Assembly (NCBI GenBank): GCA_013416445.1
Contig: JACCER010000002.1
Span: forward strand, 186,001 to 250,000
Source: Alcaligenaceae bacterium
Lineage (GTDB): Bacteria > Pseudomonadota > Gammaproteobacteria > Burkholderiales > Burkholderiaceae_B
Length of the DNA stretch: 64,000 bases
Reading direction: 5' to 3'
Shown: one piece after another, positions 50,835 to 60,177 of the stretch
Position numbering within the stretch: position 1 is the stretch's first letter
Layout of the letters: the number at the start of each line of letters is the position of its first letter
Program-made: the position numbers and the translations under genes
Notes under the pieces: generated by a model
Databases searched by the model: none
What the model was told of the DNA's origin: nothing
The model's input: the letters and a program-made list of their open reading frames with translations, nothing else

Positions 50835-52427
50835 TCAGAACCCTTCCTCAACCTGCGCGGTTACCACCATTACCGTGGAGAGCAGCTGGGCGGCGGCGCG
50901 ATTGCTGCCACCCAAGGCAATTGGAATACCAGGATTCAGACGCCTGTCTTCGGTTTCTTGCTGACTGCGTTCGAACCCTGAAATCACCAGCGGCTGACCC
51001 GGCTGCAATGCCACTTGCTGCACACTTCCGTTGCCATCTATGGTGATTTGCTGCAACTGCAAAGGGTTGTCTTTATCGCCAAAAGTGACTGTTTTCAAGG
51101 GTTGTGCAACGGTATTGTCGTAGGCTATGGATAGTAGTATCTGGCCGTCCTCCTGGGCATCGGGCACCAGCGTGATCAGCGAACCCACTGTTTCTTCGCG
51201 TTGACTGACCGAGACTGATGGCAAGGCCATGCCGGTGCCACTGGCAAGCGCAGTAGTTTCTACTTTGTCTATATACGAAAAGGTGGTGCGCACAGCGTGG
51301 GTAACTGGACGCCGATTCAGAGTCAACACCGGCATGCTGCTGCGGCGCACCACCTGCCCCGCCTGCCCCAGCGCCTTGATAAGGACATCTGACCCCTGGA
51401 ATGGACCGTGTTTCAACCCTGCCCCTACTCTGGCGGCGTCGGCCATGCTGGAACCCGGCGTGGCTATTGCCGCCACGGCCTTGGCACTGCTAAATACCAA
51501 ATTCCAGTCCAGACCGGCCTCGGCGCTGTCGTTTATTGCCACAGTGATTTCCTCGAATACCAGCCTGACCCTGCGGGTTAGCGCACGGTTCTCGTGCTCT
51601 AGGTAAAGGCCGATATGCCGCAATACGTCTGGCGTATCGGTAACGACTATGGAAGAGCTGGCGCCCGGCTCGGCCACCAACACGCCGGCGCGCGACAGAA
51701 AGGGCTCAATGCGCGCGCGCACTACAGCCAGCAAGTCAGGGGTACTGGAACCAAGACTGGTTCTGGAAGTGCTGATAAAGCCTTCAGTCTTGTCACTTCC
51801 GCCCAGGCCAAGAGAGGCTTCAGCGCTGGCATCCAGAGTCAGGGCCCGTATATTGAATACCCTGGTTTCGGTACGATAGAACTCAATGCGCTCATTCTGA
51901 TAGCGCCACATGACGCCTAGTCGGGCGCCGACGGTATCCAGTATTCTGGCCAACGGCTCGGGGCCTCCGGCCAGCAATACACTGGTCGGAGCCACAATAG
52001 TGGCCGCGCCTTGACCCGCGACACCAAGACGGGGCAGGAATTGTTCAAGCGGCAATAAGGCATCGGGCGCCACATGAACGGGAATATGAGTGGCCGCCGT
52101 AATACGCTGCGCCAACCTGAGCAAATCAACTGGGCCATCAGAGAACATGAGCGTAGTTTCGACATTGGCCCGCAAGGCCGCCGGCAAAGTCAATTCACGG
52201 GCCAATGGCTGTGAACGGCCAGCGAGCCACGGACGGCTGACATCCTGGGCTGCCCGCTTGGCATCGCGGTTACCCAGGGCCTGGCCGAAGTGCTCGTGAT
52301 GCGACTTGATGCCAGCACTGGCTGCGCTGATGGAGGCGGCAATTTCCTGCATTTTGACCCCCAGCGCACAGCCTGACAGCAGGATGCATGCACCGACTAC
52401 GGCGAGGCAACGCAAACAGCCCTTCAT
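50835..52427 (-). CDS. pilN: PilN-like lipoprotein secretin of type IVb pilus
   Basis: A 530-residue outer-membrane secretin. The signal peptide ends in lipobox LLSGC with Cys20. N-domains carry LRLAQRITAATHIPVHVAPD. The C-terminal secretin core includes VSQREETVGSLITLVPDAQEDGQI, the conserved two-strand gate region, and a late VSGFERSQQETEDRR-like segment. It forms the exit channel for the pilus. The ATG overlaps the pilL TGA by four bases. Confidence 0.9.
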   Translation of the reverse strand: MKGCLRCLAVVGACILLSGCALGVKMQEIAASISAASAGIKSHHEHFGQALGNRDAKRAAQDVSRPWLAGRSQPLARELTLPAALRANVETTLMFSDGPVDLLRLAQRITAATHIPVHVAPDALLPLEQFLPRLGVAGQGAATIVAPTSVLLAGGPEPLARILDTVGARLGVMWRYQNERIEFYRTETRVFNIRALTLDASAEASLGLGGSDKTEGFISTSRTSLGSSTPDLLAVVRARIEPFLSRAGVLVAEPGASSSIVVTDTPDVLRHIGLYLEHENRALTRRVRLVFEEITVAINDSAEAGLDWNLVFSSAKAVAAIATPGSSMADAARVGAGLKHGPFQGSDVLIKALGQAGQVVRRSSMPVLTLNRRPVTHAVRTTFSYIDKVETTALASGTGMALPSVSVSQREETVGSLITLVPDAQEDGQILLSIAYDNTVAQPLKTVTFGDKDNPLQLQQITIDGNGSVQQVALQPGQPLVISGFERSQQETEDRRLNPGIPIALGGSNRAAAQLLSTVMVVTAQVEEGF

Positions 52428-53248
52428 GATGAACTGGCTCCGCTGACGGTGCGATCGCACTGCTGTGCGTAAGGCACAATACGCAACACTTGATTAGAAT
52501 AAAAACAAGGCTGTAAAGGGCGATCGGCCAACTCGGTGGCGGCCACCAGGTCTTGCACGGCCAGCTTGAAGTCGGCCCCGAATGTTGCCGCGCCAACGAT
52601 AGGGATATCGGCATCCACGGCCCAGTGCTCGGGACTGAACATCCAGCCCGCCGCCTGTGCCCAGCGCGTCAGTGCGGAGCGCAAGTTGGAGTCATGCGGA
52701 CTGACCGAATAAAAAGAAGGAAGCGACTCAGGCTGCGTGTTTGTGACAGCAGCCTTGTCGAAACTGACGGCTGTCAGCGCTGAAGCCGGAGACTCGACGA
52801 CGGCAGGCTGCTCGGGGACGTCGGCAACCGCGCTGACATCCGCTGCCGGCGACATGACCGGAACCCCACTGCTGGCGGCGCCATCTTGCCGCTGCACCAG
52901 GCTTTTCAAGTGTCCTCCGCGAAGTACCAGCGCCGGCCATACTCCTTGCAAAACCATATATGGCCCCTCGCGGGTGTAGCGCAAGGGGCGGTCGCCCGCC
53001 GCCGTATGTTCGAATACGGCGGGCAGCGGTTGCTGGGGCGCAAACTGCAGCCAGGTCTGGCGGCCATTATCAAAGACCTGCAATGGCGCTACCGCCCGGT
53101 CACCCGACAAGCGCCAGGCAAAGCTGTAAACCGATGCGGGAGTCGCGATAGACGTCTTCTTGACAGCTATAAGCTCTGACCAGTCGGGCATGCTGGCACA
53201 AGCCGACAAGAGCCCCGACAAGATAGAAATGACAAAAATTCTGGCCAT
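52424..53248 (-). CDS. pilL: PilL-like pilus lipoprotein with TcpQ-type domain
   Basis: A 274-residue lipoprotein; the lipobox is LLSAC with Cys17. Residues about 40-125 contain WLQFAPQQPLPAVF, which resembles the VirB9/TrbG beta-sheet pattern. A Pro/Ala/Val-rich linker leads to a C-terminal TcpQ-like domain (LRSALTRWAQAAGWMF ... DFKLAVQDLVAAT). TcpQ-type proteins help stabilise the secretin. It is the first gene of the pilus operon. ATG 53248 is preferred over a TTG 12 bases upstream. Confidence 0.82.
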   Translation of the reverse strand: MARIFVISILSGLLSACASMPDWSELIAVKKTSIATPASVYSFAWRLSGDRAVAPLQVFDNGRQTWLQFAPQQPLPAVFEHTAAGDRPLRYTREGPYMVLQGVWPALVLRGGHLKSLVQRQDGAASSGVPVMSPAADVSAVADVPEQPAVVESPASALTAVSFDKAAVTNTQPESLPSFYSVSPHDSNLRSALTRWAQAAGWMFSPEHWAVDADIPIVGAATFGADFKLAVQDLVAATELADRPLQPCFYSNQVLRIVPYAQQCDRTVSGASSS

Positions 53249-53373
53249 TGATGCCCCCAAAAACAGGATAATCCGACAGTGCCATGACTTTATGGCGTTA
53301 TCGTTATCTTGCTCATGCTTGAGGCATGGCGCCAGACTGACATCTACGAATAGATGTTTTGGTCACCCTGGAC

Positions 53374-53405
53374 AAATAAAAAAACCCATTGACAATCAAT
53401 GGGTT
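53374..53405 (-). terminator. Terminator of the small exported-protein gene
   Basis: AACCCATTGA (53383-53392) pairs perfectly with TCAATGGGTT (53396-53405) over 10 bp with a 3-base loop. On the minus strand it is followed by TTTTTTATTT. It isolates the pilus operon from upstream transcription. Confidence 0.85.
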
Positions 53406-53466
53406 GAAAAACAAATGCTGGCAAGACGAATTCACACCGGAGGCGTCCAATTCGACAAAGCCTGTG

Positions 53467-53844
53467 TCACTTTACCGAATTTATCTTTGAGCTCATGACT
53501 CCAGGCGTGGACGAAGGGCCTGCGCTCAGCCCATTGGCGTTATAGAAAAAATAACACTGATCGAGCACTTCATTACTGGCCCACTTAATACAAGACTCGC
53601 TTTTATCGTTTAACGTCCACTTGCCTTTCAGGTTACCGTTCTGGATGCGAAGCACACCACTTTCCTTGACATCTCATATGAAAATGCGTTTGTCGGACAG
53701 ACGTATGTGCTCTACTTTTTTTCCGACTATCGTGCTGGCTAATTCACTTGCATTCAAAGGTAAAGGCGCCGGAGCTTGCGCCATGGCAAATCCCGTGAAA
53801 ACGGCCAATGCACAAAAAACCGGAAGCATATGTTGTGTTTTCAT
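53467..53844 (-). pseudogene. Small exported protein gene interrupted by one in-frame TGA
   Basis: From ATG 53844 (AGGAG just upstream) a signal peptide MKTQHMLPVFCALAVFTGFA leads into a mature domain, APLPLNASELASTIVGKKVEHIRLSDKRIFI. TGA at 53674-53676 stops it. The same frame continues without any shift: DVKESGVLRIQNGNLKGKW, then ESCIKWASNEVLDQCYFFYNANG and a stop at 53467. The joined 125-residue product resembles small periplasmic proteins with a W-rich GKW-type core. The TGA occupies a position where Trp (TGG) would fit. A single nonsense mutation is the simplest reading; readthrough or sequencing error are alternatives. A terminator follows. Confidence 0.65.
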
Positions 53845-53964
53845 CTTTGCTCCTTGCCAAGCGTAATTTAAACCCACCAAGATGCGATAAAAGCTTTACA
53901 TCACTCTAAAACGACGATGTGTATGCATATTAATACGACACCAAGTCGCAGCACCAGCCTTGAA

Positions 53965-54000
53965 TGTAGGTCGGATTAGCGCGAAGCGCGTAATCCGATG
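53965..54000. repeat. REP-like palindrome, copy 6
   Basis: TGTAGGTCGGATTAGCGCG-AAG-CGCGTAATCCGATG is a near-perfect hairpin, 22 bases after the stop of the UgpB-like gene. Confidence 0.8.
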
Positions 54001-54022
54001 ATTCAACGAGCCAAGCAAAAAA

Positions 54023-55345
54023 TCAACGTTCGCGCATGATCTGGCCGGCTTCGGCGGATGCCGATTTCAAGGCAGTCACCGCGGGCTGCTGCCCATTGAA
54101 AGCCCCATCGAGTTTCTGACGGAACATGGCCTTGATCTTAGGGTAATTATTGATCCGAAAACCGCGCGACATGACGGGCGGATTGCTGGCGTATACCGCC
54201 ACCAGATTGCGCCAGTCGCCCAGGCTCTTGTAATAGCCGCCATCGGTCTGGTCAAATGCTTGCTTGGTCAAGGGCAGGAAACCCGTGCTCTGGAACCAAT
54301 GAGACGCCTGCGCCGGCTGGGCGAGCCAGGCCAGGAGCTGAATACTGGCCGCATCGCTTTCTTTGGACAACCCCGAGATCGCCCACAAAGCCGAGCCACC
54401 TACGAATGGGTTGCCAGGCTTCTGAGTGACTTCCGGATAATACGGCAGGCCGCTGACCCCGAAATCCAGCTTCTTGCTATCTTTGAACCAACCCAGATTG
54501 CTGGAGGTCGACATCAACACGGCACATTCGCCATTGGCAAAACGCTTGGCCGCCACCGCGTCAAATTCCGGCTTGACCATGAGTTCGGTGCGAACCCAGC
54601 TGATCATCATGGACAAGTGACGTATATACATTGAATCAAACGTAAAAACAGGACTGCCTTTGCCCTTCTTCAGACCGTTTTCTTCTGTTGTATACGGCTG
54701 ATTATTCACCGCGGCCAGATTTTCCAGATTGATCGAGACAGTCTGGTCGCTGGTCATGGGACAACGCCGTGAACCATTATTGGCCAAGGTCACCAACTGA
54801 TCTTGCAGGCCCTTCCAGGAGCGTTGTGGCACCGTGGGCTGGAGCCCTGCTTTTTTAAAGGCATCGATGCTGTAGTACATGACAGGCACATCGACCATAT
54901 AAGGGAAGGCCAGCAACTGCCCTTTCGCATCACGTATAAACGTGTTGCCCTCGGCCAAAAACCACTTCAGGTCTTTCACGGGATACTTGGCGGCCAGGAT
55001 ATGCAAAGGCACGATGTAGGGGCGCTTGGCAATGTCGTCGGGCGCGCGCGCATCATCGAGCTGGACCAGGTTGGGCTTATTCTGTTTGGTAGTCTTGGCG
55101 AGCGCTGCCTCGATGTCTTCCGGAGTGTTGAAAGCTTTCAGCTCAACCTTGACGTCTTTTTGACTTTTGTTGAAATCCTTGACGAGGTTCTCGAACACCT
55201 TCGAGTTGTAAGGATTCAGTGTATGCCAGACCTGGATATCAGTAGCGGCGGCGGCTGCCATGCTCGACACCAACAAAGCGCCAGCGCTCATCCATGCCAA
55301 ATGGCGCCCGCACACGAGGGCGCCCAAAAAACCATGCTGTTTCAT
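54023..55345 (-). CDS. ABC transporter extracellular binding protein, UgpB-like
   Basis: A 440-residue periplasmic protein with a signal peptide (hydrophobic core MSAGALLVSSMAAAAA). The start IQVWHTLNPYNSKVFENLVKDFNKSQ and the FPYMVDVPVMYYSIDAFKKAG region match family 1 binding proteins of the glycerol-3-phosphate (UgpB) type; GNPFVGGSALWAISG is a typical ligand-lobe motif. No permease or ATPase gene is adjacent. It begins seven bases after the stop of the D-amino-acid dehydrogenase gene, so it is probably cotranscribed with it. The ligand is unknown; UgpB is only the nearest named relative. Confidence 0.85.
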   Translation of the reverse strand: MKQHGFLGALVCGRHLAWMSAGALLVSSMAAAAATDIQVWHTLNPYNSKVFENLVKDFNKSQKDVKVELKAFNTPEDIEAALAKTTKQNKPNLVQLDDARAPDDIAKRPYIVPLHILAAKYPVKDLKWFLAEGNTFIRDAKGQLLAFPYMVDVPVMYYSIDAFKKAGLQPTVPQRSWKGLQDQLVTLANNGSRRCPMTSDQTVSINLENLAAVNNQPYTTEENGLKKGKGSPVFTFDSMYIRHLSMMISWVRTELMVKPEFDAVAAKRFANGECAVLMSTSSNLGWFKDSKKLDFGVSGLPYYPEVTQKPGNPFVGGSALWAISGLSKESDAASIQLLAWLAQPAQASHWFQSTGFLPLTKQAFDQTDGGYYKSLGDWRNLVAVYASNPPVMSRGFRINNYPKIKAMFRQKLDGAFNGQQPAVTALKSASAEAGQIMRER

Positions 55346-55352
55346 AAAACAA

Positions 55353-56606
55353 TTAACCTAGAAAAGGAAATTCGGGTTCGGGCTGACGCCCGGAAATCAG
55401 ATCGGCCAGGGCACGGCCAGAGCCTGCGCCCATAGTCCAGCCCAAGGTGCCGTGCCCGGTATTAAGATAAAGATTTTGAATTTTCGTTCTGCCAATAAGG
55501 GGAACATTCGAAGGAGTTGCAGGACGCAAACCCGACCAATAGCGTACATTAGCAAAATCGAGCGCCGTTGGAAACAGGTCATGTGCAAGCCGGGCCATAT
55601 TTTCGCAACGAATTGTACTCAAGGCGCGCGAATACCCCGACAGCTCGGCCGTGCCGGCCATGCGCAGCTGATTGCCCAGACGGGTATACACCACCTTGTG
55701 GGCACTGTCAGTAAGGCTGACCATGGGGGCGCCGGCATCATCAAGTATGTTGAATGTAGCGGAATAGCCCTTGGCCGGGTAAACATTGCACGGTACTCCA
55801 AGGGGGAGCACAAACTGCGGTGTGTAAGCCCCCAGCGCAGCGACATAGACATCGGCATCTATGATTTCGTACAGGCCCTCGGGGTTGATCACTTCGGCCC
55901 CCTGGATGCGCCCGCCGGCCGACAACAGGCGGCTCAAGTGCGTAGCGTAGCGAAATTCCACCCCTGCCTGGCTGGCGCGCTCGGCCAGCGCCTTGCAAAA
56001 CAAATAAACATCGCCACTTTCGTCTTCGGCGGTGTAATCGCCACCCACGATGCTGGCGCGCGCCGGTGCCAGAGCGGGCTCGAGCTGGACAATTTCGTCT
56101 GTACTGACGACCCGGCGATCCACGCCGAAATCGCGCATGACACTCGCCATTTTCTGGGTATCCTCGAATTCGGCGTGGTCACAGTAAAAATTGAGTATGC
56201 CGCGCTCGAGGTGGTTGTACTGGATATCGAGGTCGGTGCGCATCTGCCGCAAGGTACTGCGGCTGTATTCAGACATGCGCACCATGGCGCGTATGTTGGG
56301 CGCCAGCCGATTAGGCAGGCATTCACGCAGAAAAGCCAGCGCCCAGCGCCACTGGTGTGGATCGAACTGCGGCCGAAAAACAATGGGCGCGTCGTCTTTG
56401 AACAACCAGCGCGCCAGCTTCATGGGCGCTTGCGGATTGGCCCAAGGTTCGGAATACGATACTGAAATCTGGCCGCCGTTGGCTCGACTGGTTTCCTGGG
56501 CCGGGCCGCTTTCGCGATCTATGACCACGACTTCGTGTCCAGCCTGGCTCAGCCACCATGCTGTGGAGATTCCGATAATGCCACTACCCAGTACTGCTAT
56601 TCTCAT
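55353..56606 (-). CDS. dadA: D-amino-acid dehydrogenase, DadA family
   Basis: A 417-residue FAD-dependent oxidoreductase. The N-terminal Rossmann motif is VLGSGIIGISTAWWL with the acidic VVVID strand; SRANGGQISVSYSEPWANP matches DadA closely. The C-terminal FAD-binding segment is GHGTLGWTMGAGSGRALADL. DadA oxidises D-amino acids to 2-oxo acids plus ammonia and gives electrons to the respiratory chain at the inner membrane. The start is MRIAVLGSG at 56606; the upstream 84 open codons have no family match. It lies 62 bases after the flavoprotein gene and seven bases before the UgpB-like gene. Confidence 0.93.
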   Translation of the reverse strand: MRIAVLGSGIIGISTAWWLSQAGHEVVVIDRESGPAQETSRANGGQISVSYSEPWANPQAPMKLARWLFKDDAPIVFRPQFDPHQWRWALAFLRECLPNRLAPNIRAMVRMSEYSRSTLRQMRTDLDIQYNHLERGILNFYCDHAEFEDTQKMASVMRDFGVDRRVVSTDEIVQLEPALAPARASIVGGDYTAEDESGDVYLFCKALAERASQAGVEFRYATHLSRLLSAGGRIQGAEVINPEGLYEIIDADVYVAALGAYTPQFVLPLGVPCNVYPAKGYSATFNILDDAGAPMVSLTDSAHKVVYTRLGNQLRMAGTAELSGYSRALSTIRCENMARLAHDLFPTALDFANVRYWSGLRPATPSNVPLIGRTKIQNLYLNTGHGTLGWTMGAGSGRALADLISGRQPEPEFPFLG

Positions 56607-56668
56607 GCTGTCGGCCTTTATCGCTGGTAAATTGTGCGCCCCAGCAGCGCCCCATTTCGGCTTGCCGG

Positions 56669-57700
56669 CTACGCGGCGTGAGCCTCGGTTGTAAACGCAT
56701 CGGCGAAGAAGTCGTCCTCTGGCAAGCCGCTTTGAAGAAAATCTCGGCGTGCATTGTCGACCATGACGGGCGCCCCGCAGGCATACACCTGGTACTGTGA
56801 TAAATCGGGAATGTCGTGCAATACGGCCAGATGTACGTAGCCGGTGCGCCCCGTCCAAGCGTCTTCAGCCAGCGCGTCCGATACCACGGGCACATAAGTG
56901 AAATTAGGCAAGGTACTGGCCCATTCCACGGCCTTGTCGTGCATATATAGGTCGGCTGGCCTGCGTCCGCCCCAATACAGTACCGCGCGACGCTGGTCGC
57001 CATTGGCTATCATACGCTCGACGATAGCCTTGATGGGAGCAAAACCTGTACCGCTGGCCAAAAAAACAATGGGTTTGTCGCTATCGTCGCGCAAGAAGAA
57101 AGAACCAAAAGGCCCTTCAACCCGCAGGATTTCACGCACTTTCATTTGCGTGGCGCCGGTGCCAAACACATGATCGGTAAAGACGCCGCCTGGCATATGG
57201 CGAATATGGAGTTCCACCAGATTGTTTTCAGTTGGCGGCGTGGCCATGGAGTAGCTGCGCCGGCGGCCATCTTTCAGGATGAATTCAATATACTGGCCCG
57301 CGTAGAAACGAAACGGATCGGCAGCGGGCAATTGCAATTTGACGACCATGACGTCGCTGGCGGCTTGTTCGATTTCCATGACGCGCGATGGCATTTTGCG
57401 AATTTGGATGTCGCTGGCCATGCGGATTTCGTGGGCTTCTATCAGCAGATCGGAAGTGGGCCTGGCCTGACAAAACAGGGTGTAGCCTTGAGCCAGGTCT
57501 TCGGGCGACAGAATTTGCTCGGGGCAGGCGCCGGCATCATAGGAGCCCGCAACCACTTTCCCCTTGCAGGTGGAGCACGCACCGTTACGACAGCTGTAAG
57601 GCAGGACTATGCCCGCCTCGAGGGCAGCATCGAGTACGGTCTGGCCGTCTTGCACGGTGAATTCGTGATTACTGGGTTGAACTGTTACCTTGAAACTCAT
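56669..57700 (-). CDS. Ferredoxin-NAD(P)H reductase type flavoprotein (CDP-6-deoxy-delta-3,4-glucoseen reductase-like)
   Basis: A 343-residue protein with an N-terminal plant-type [2Fe-2S] domain (Cys37, Cys42, Cys45 in CRNGACSTC and Cys77), an FAD domain (RSYSMATPP) and an NAD(P)H domain (LASGTGFAPIKAIVE). Annotation pipelines usually call such proteins CDP-6-deoxy-delta-3,4-glucoseen reductase (AscD/E3), but no dideoxysugar genes are near. The context, upstream of dadA on the same strand, suggests a general electron-transfer role. The partner oxygenase or acceptor is not visible. Confidence 0.85.
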   Translation of the reverse strand: MSFKVTVQPSNHEFTVQDGQTVLDAALEAGIVLPYSCRNGACSTCKGKVVAGSYDAGACPEQILSPEDLAQGYTLFCQARPTSDLLIEAHEIRMASDIQIRKMPSRVMEIEQAASDVMVVKLQLPAADPFRFYAGQYIEFILKDGRRRSYSMATPPTENNLVELHIRHMPGGVFTDHVFGTGATQMKVREILRVEGPFGSFFLRDDSDKPIVFLASGTGFAPIKAIVERMIANGDQRRAVLYWGGRRPADLYMHDKAVEWASTLPNFTYVPVVSDALAEDAWTGRTGYVHLAVLHDIPDLSQYQVYACGAPVMVDNARRDFLQSGLPEDDFFADAFTTEAHAA

Positions 57701-57816
57701 AGTGCTGGATAGTAGAAAATAATAAAGATTGAGCCTATTTTAGCGGGCTGGAGCTACCTGGATGGTGCAAGGCAGGTAAATTTGGGGGTAATGCTAGCTT
57801 GCTTGTGGGGCGATGG

Positions 57817-57850
57817 GTGTCGGATTACAGGCTACACCCTAATCCGACAA
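57817..57850. repeat. REP-like palindrome, copy 7
   Basis: GTGTCGGATTACAGGCTACA ... CCTAATCCGACAA: the outer arms pair well and the loop is larger than in other copies. It ends five bases from the parC stop codon. Confidence 0.7.
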
Positions 57851-57855
57851 CGCTA

Positions 57856-60159
57856 TCAAACCGGCGAAAGTGTAGGTTGCTTCACCTTAACCGACAAGAC
57901 CTTGCCTTTGCGCGCGCGCTTGCCCATGTATTCGGCCAATGCGCCAAGATCAAGATCTTGCTCGGTTTCTTTGTTACGGTAAATACCGGCCGCTCGTATC
58001 CCCGCTGGGCCTACCGCCACCCACTGCTCCAGCACGTCGCCTGCATCCAGACTCATCAATATGGTGCCACGCCCCCCGCCCGACAGCTTCTTGACCTCGG
58101 CGATATCAACCACCAGGAACCTGCCCTTTTTAGCCAGCAAGGCCAAATACCGATCAGTACCGCGCAACAACACGGGCTTGAGCATGATGTCGCCCTTGTC
58201 CAGGGTGACAAATTGTTTGCCGGCACGCTGACGCGTGGTCAAGTCTTTCAGGCTGGCGATGAAGCCATAGCCAGCCTGTGTGCCCAGCACATAGCGCTGG
58301 CTGGCCGGCCCAGCCACCATATGCGTAATACGACTGCCGGACTCGACCTCTACCATGGCGGTTAGAGGCTGGCCGTCCCCGCGCGCCGAAGGCAGGCTGG
58401 CCACAGCCACGGTATATACCCGCCCTATGCTGGAAAAAGCCACCAGGTCGTCGGTGCTCATGCATTCGATGGCATCGTAAAGCCCATCGCCCGCCTTGAA
58501 GTTGAACTGGCTGGCATCATGTCCATGCCCCTGGCGCGAACGCAACCAGCCCTTCTGCGAAATAATGACCGTGACGGGCTCTTCAACCACCCGGTTTTCC
58601 AGTACGGCGCGCTCGGCGGTTTCAATCAGCGTGCGGCGATCATCGCCATACTGTTTCGCATCGGCTTCTATTTCCCTGATCATCAAACGCTTGAAGGCGT
58701 TGGGATTGTCCAACAGCTCCTGCAAAGCGGCCTGCTCATCCTTTTGGGCGGCCAGTTCCTTTTCTATCTTGAAGCCTTCCAGGCGCGCCAATTGTCGCAG
58801 GCGCATTTCCAGGATGTCTTCGGCCTGCCGCTCGGTCAGGTCGAAACGCCGCATCAAGGCCGCCCGCGGTTCATCCGACTCGCGTATGGTCTGTATGACC
58901 TCATCGACATTCAGGTAGACGACCATGCGGCCTTCCAGCACGTGAATACGGTCTGTGACCTTGTCCAGCCGGTATTGCGTGCGGCGCGTGATGGTCAGCG
59001 CACGAAAACCCAGCCAATCGGTCAGGACCTGGCGCAAAGAGCGTTGGCCTGGGCGGCCATCGGTGCTGATGCAGACCAGGTTGCAAGATACGCTGCCTTC
59101 CAGGCCGGTTTGGGCCAGCAGCATGGTAACGAATTCATTACGATCGACACGGCTGCTTTTGGGTTCAAACACCAGGCGCACCGCCGCCTGCTTGCCGGAT
59201 TCATCGCGCACCGTGTCGAGCAGGCCCAGGACCAGGGCTTTGGTTTGCTGCTGCTCGGTCGTCAGGCTTTTTTTGCCTGCCTTGACCTTGGGGTTGCTGC
59301 GGTCTTCGATTTCTTCCAGAATTTTCTGTGATGACGTGCCAGGCGGCAATTCGGTGATGACCAGTTGCCATTGGCCGCGCGCCATTTCCTCGAATTCCCA
59401 GCGCGCCCGCGCCTTGATGGAGCCTCGGCCCGTGCTGTAGATGTGCGCAATATCGGTCGCCGACGAAATAATCTGGCCACCTCCCGCAAAATCGGGGCCA
59501 GGCACCAGGGAATACAGTTCTTCGTCGGACAAACCAGGACGCTTGATCAGCGCCACGCAGGCGCTAGCCACTTCGCGCAGATTATGCGACGGTATTTCAG
59601 TGGCCATGCCTACGGCAATGCCTGAAGCGCCATTCAGTAACATCACGGGCAGGCGTGCGGGCAGAAGCACGGGCTCTTTCTGGCTGCCATCGTAGTTGGG
59701 GGCAAAGTCGACCGTACCCTCGTCGAGTTCGTCGAGCAAGACGCGGGCGAACGGCGTCAGGCGCGCCTCGGTATAGCGCATGGCCGCCGCGTTATCACCA
59801 TCGCGCGAACCGAAGTTGCCCTGCCCATCGACCAGCGGATAGCGCAAGGTGAAGTCTTGCGCCATGCGCACCATGGCGTCGTAGGCCGCCTGGTCGCTAT
59901 GCGGGTGGTACTTACCCAACACATCGCCCACCACCCGCGCCGACTTGACCGGTTTGGCGCCCGGACCCAGGCCCATCGCCTGCATGGCATAAAGTATGCG
60001 GCGCTGTACCGGCTTCTGGCCATCGGTCACATCGGGCAAGGCGCGCCCACGCACGACTGAAACGGCGTAGTCCAGGTAAGCCTGCTCGGCATAATGCGCG
60101 AGCGTAATATTTTCACCGTCCGGCAACTGGCCGAACAAGTCTGGTTGTGTACTGTCCAT
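57856..60159 (-). CDS. parC: DNA topoisomerase IV subunit A (ParC)
   Basis: A 767-residue type IIA topoisomerase subunit that breaks and rejoins DNA to decatenate chromosomes. The catalytic tyrosine is Tyr129 (AMRYTEARL). The C-terminal beta-pinwheel shows a degraded GyrA-box-like region. The quinolone-resistance loop reads [12 protein letters not shown]: relative to E. coli numbering Gly78 is Ser (codon AGC at 59896-59898), Ser80 is Gln and Glu84 is Asp. It is downstream of parE with an 18-base gap on the same strand, so they form one operon. A REP unit follows. Confidence 0.96.
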   Translation of the reverse strand: MDSTQPDLFGQLPDGENITLAHYAEQAYLDYAVSVVRGRALPDVTDGQKPVQRRILYAMQAMGLGPGAKPVKSARVVGDVLGKYHPHSDQAAYDAMVRMAQDFTLRYPLVDGQGNFGSRDGDNAAAMRYTEARLTPFARVLLDELDEGTVDFAPNYDGSQKEPVLLPARLPVMLLNGASGIAVGMATEIPSHNLREVASACVALIKRPGLSDEELYSLVPGPDFAGGGQIISSATDIAHIYSTGRGSIKARARWEFEEMARGQWQLVITELPPGTSSQKILEEIEDRSNPKVKAGKKSLTTEQQQTKALVLGLLDTVRDESGKQAAVRLVFEPKSSRVDRNEFVTMLLAQTGLEGSVSCNLVCISTDGRPGQRSLRQVLTDWLGFRALTITRRTQYRLDKVTDRIHVLEGRMVVYLNVDEVIQTIRESDEPRAALMRRFDLTERQAEDILEMRLRQLARLEGFKIEKELAAQKDEQAALQELLDNPNAFKRLMIREIEADAKQYGDDRRTLIETAERAVLENRVVEEPVTVIISQKGWLRSRQGHGHDASQFNFKAGDGLYDAIECMSTDDLVAFSSIGRVYTVAVASLPSARGDGQPLTAMVEVESGSRITHMVAGPASQRYVLGTQAGYGFIASLKDLTTRQRAGKQFVTLDKGDIMLKPVLLRGTDRYLALLAKKGRFLVVDIAEVKKLSGGGRGTILMSLDAGDVLEQWVAVGPAGIRAAGIYRNKETEQDLDLGALAEYMGKRARKGKVLSVKVKQPTLSPV

Positions 60160-60177
60160 GATTATCTCTGTGTGCGT

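Noticed and set aside
56607-56858. N-terminal extension of dadA
   Set aside because: The extra 84 codons are Arg-rich, lack family similarity and overlap the end of the flavoprotein gene; MRIAVLGSG is the true start.
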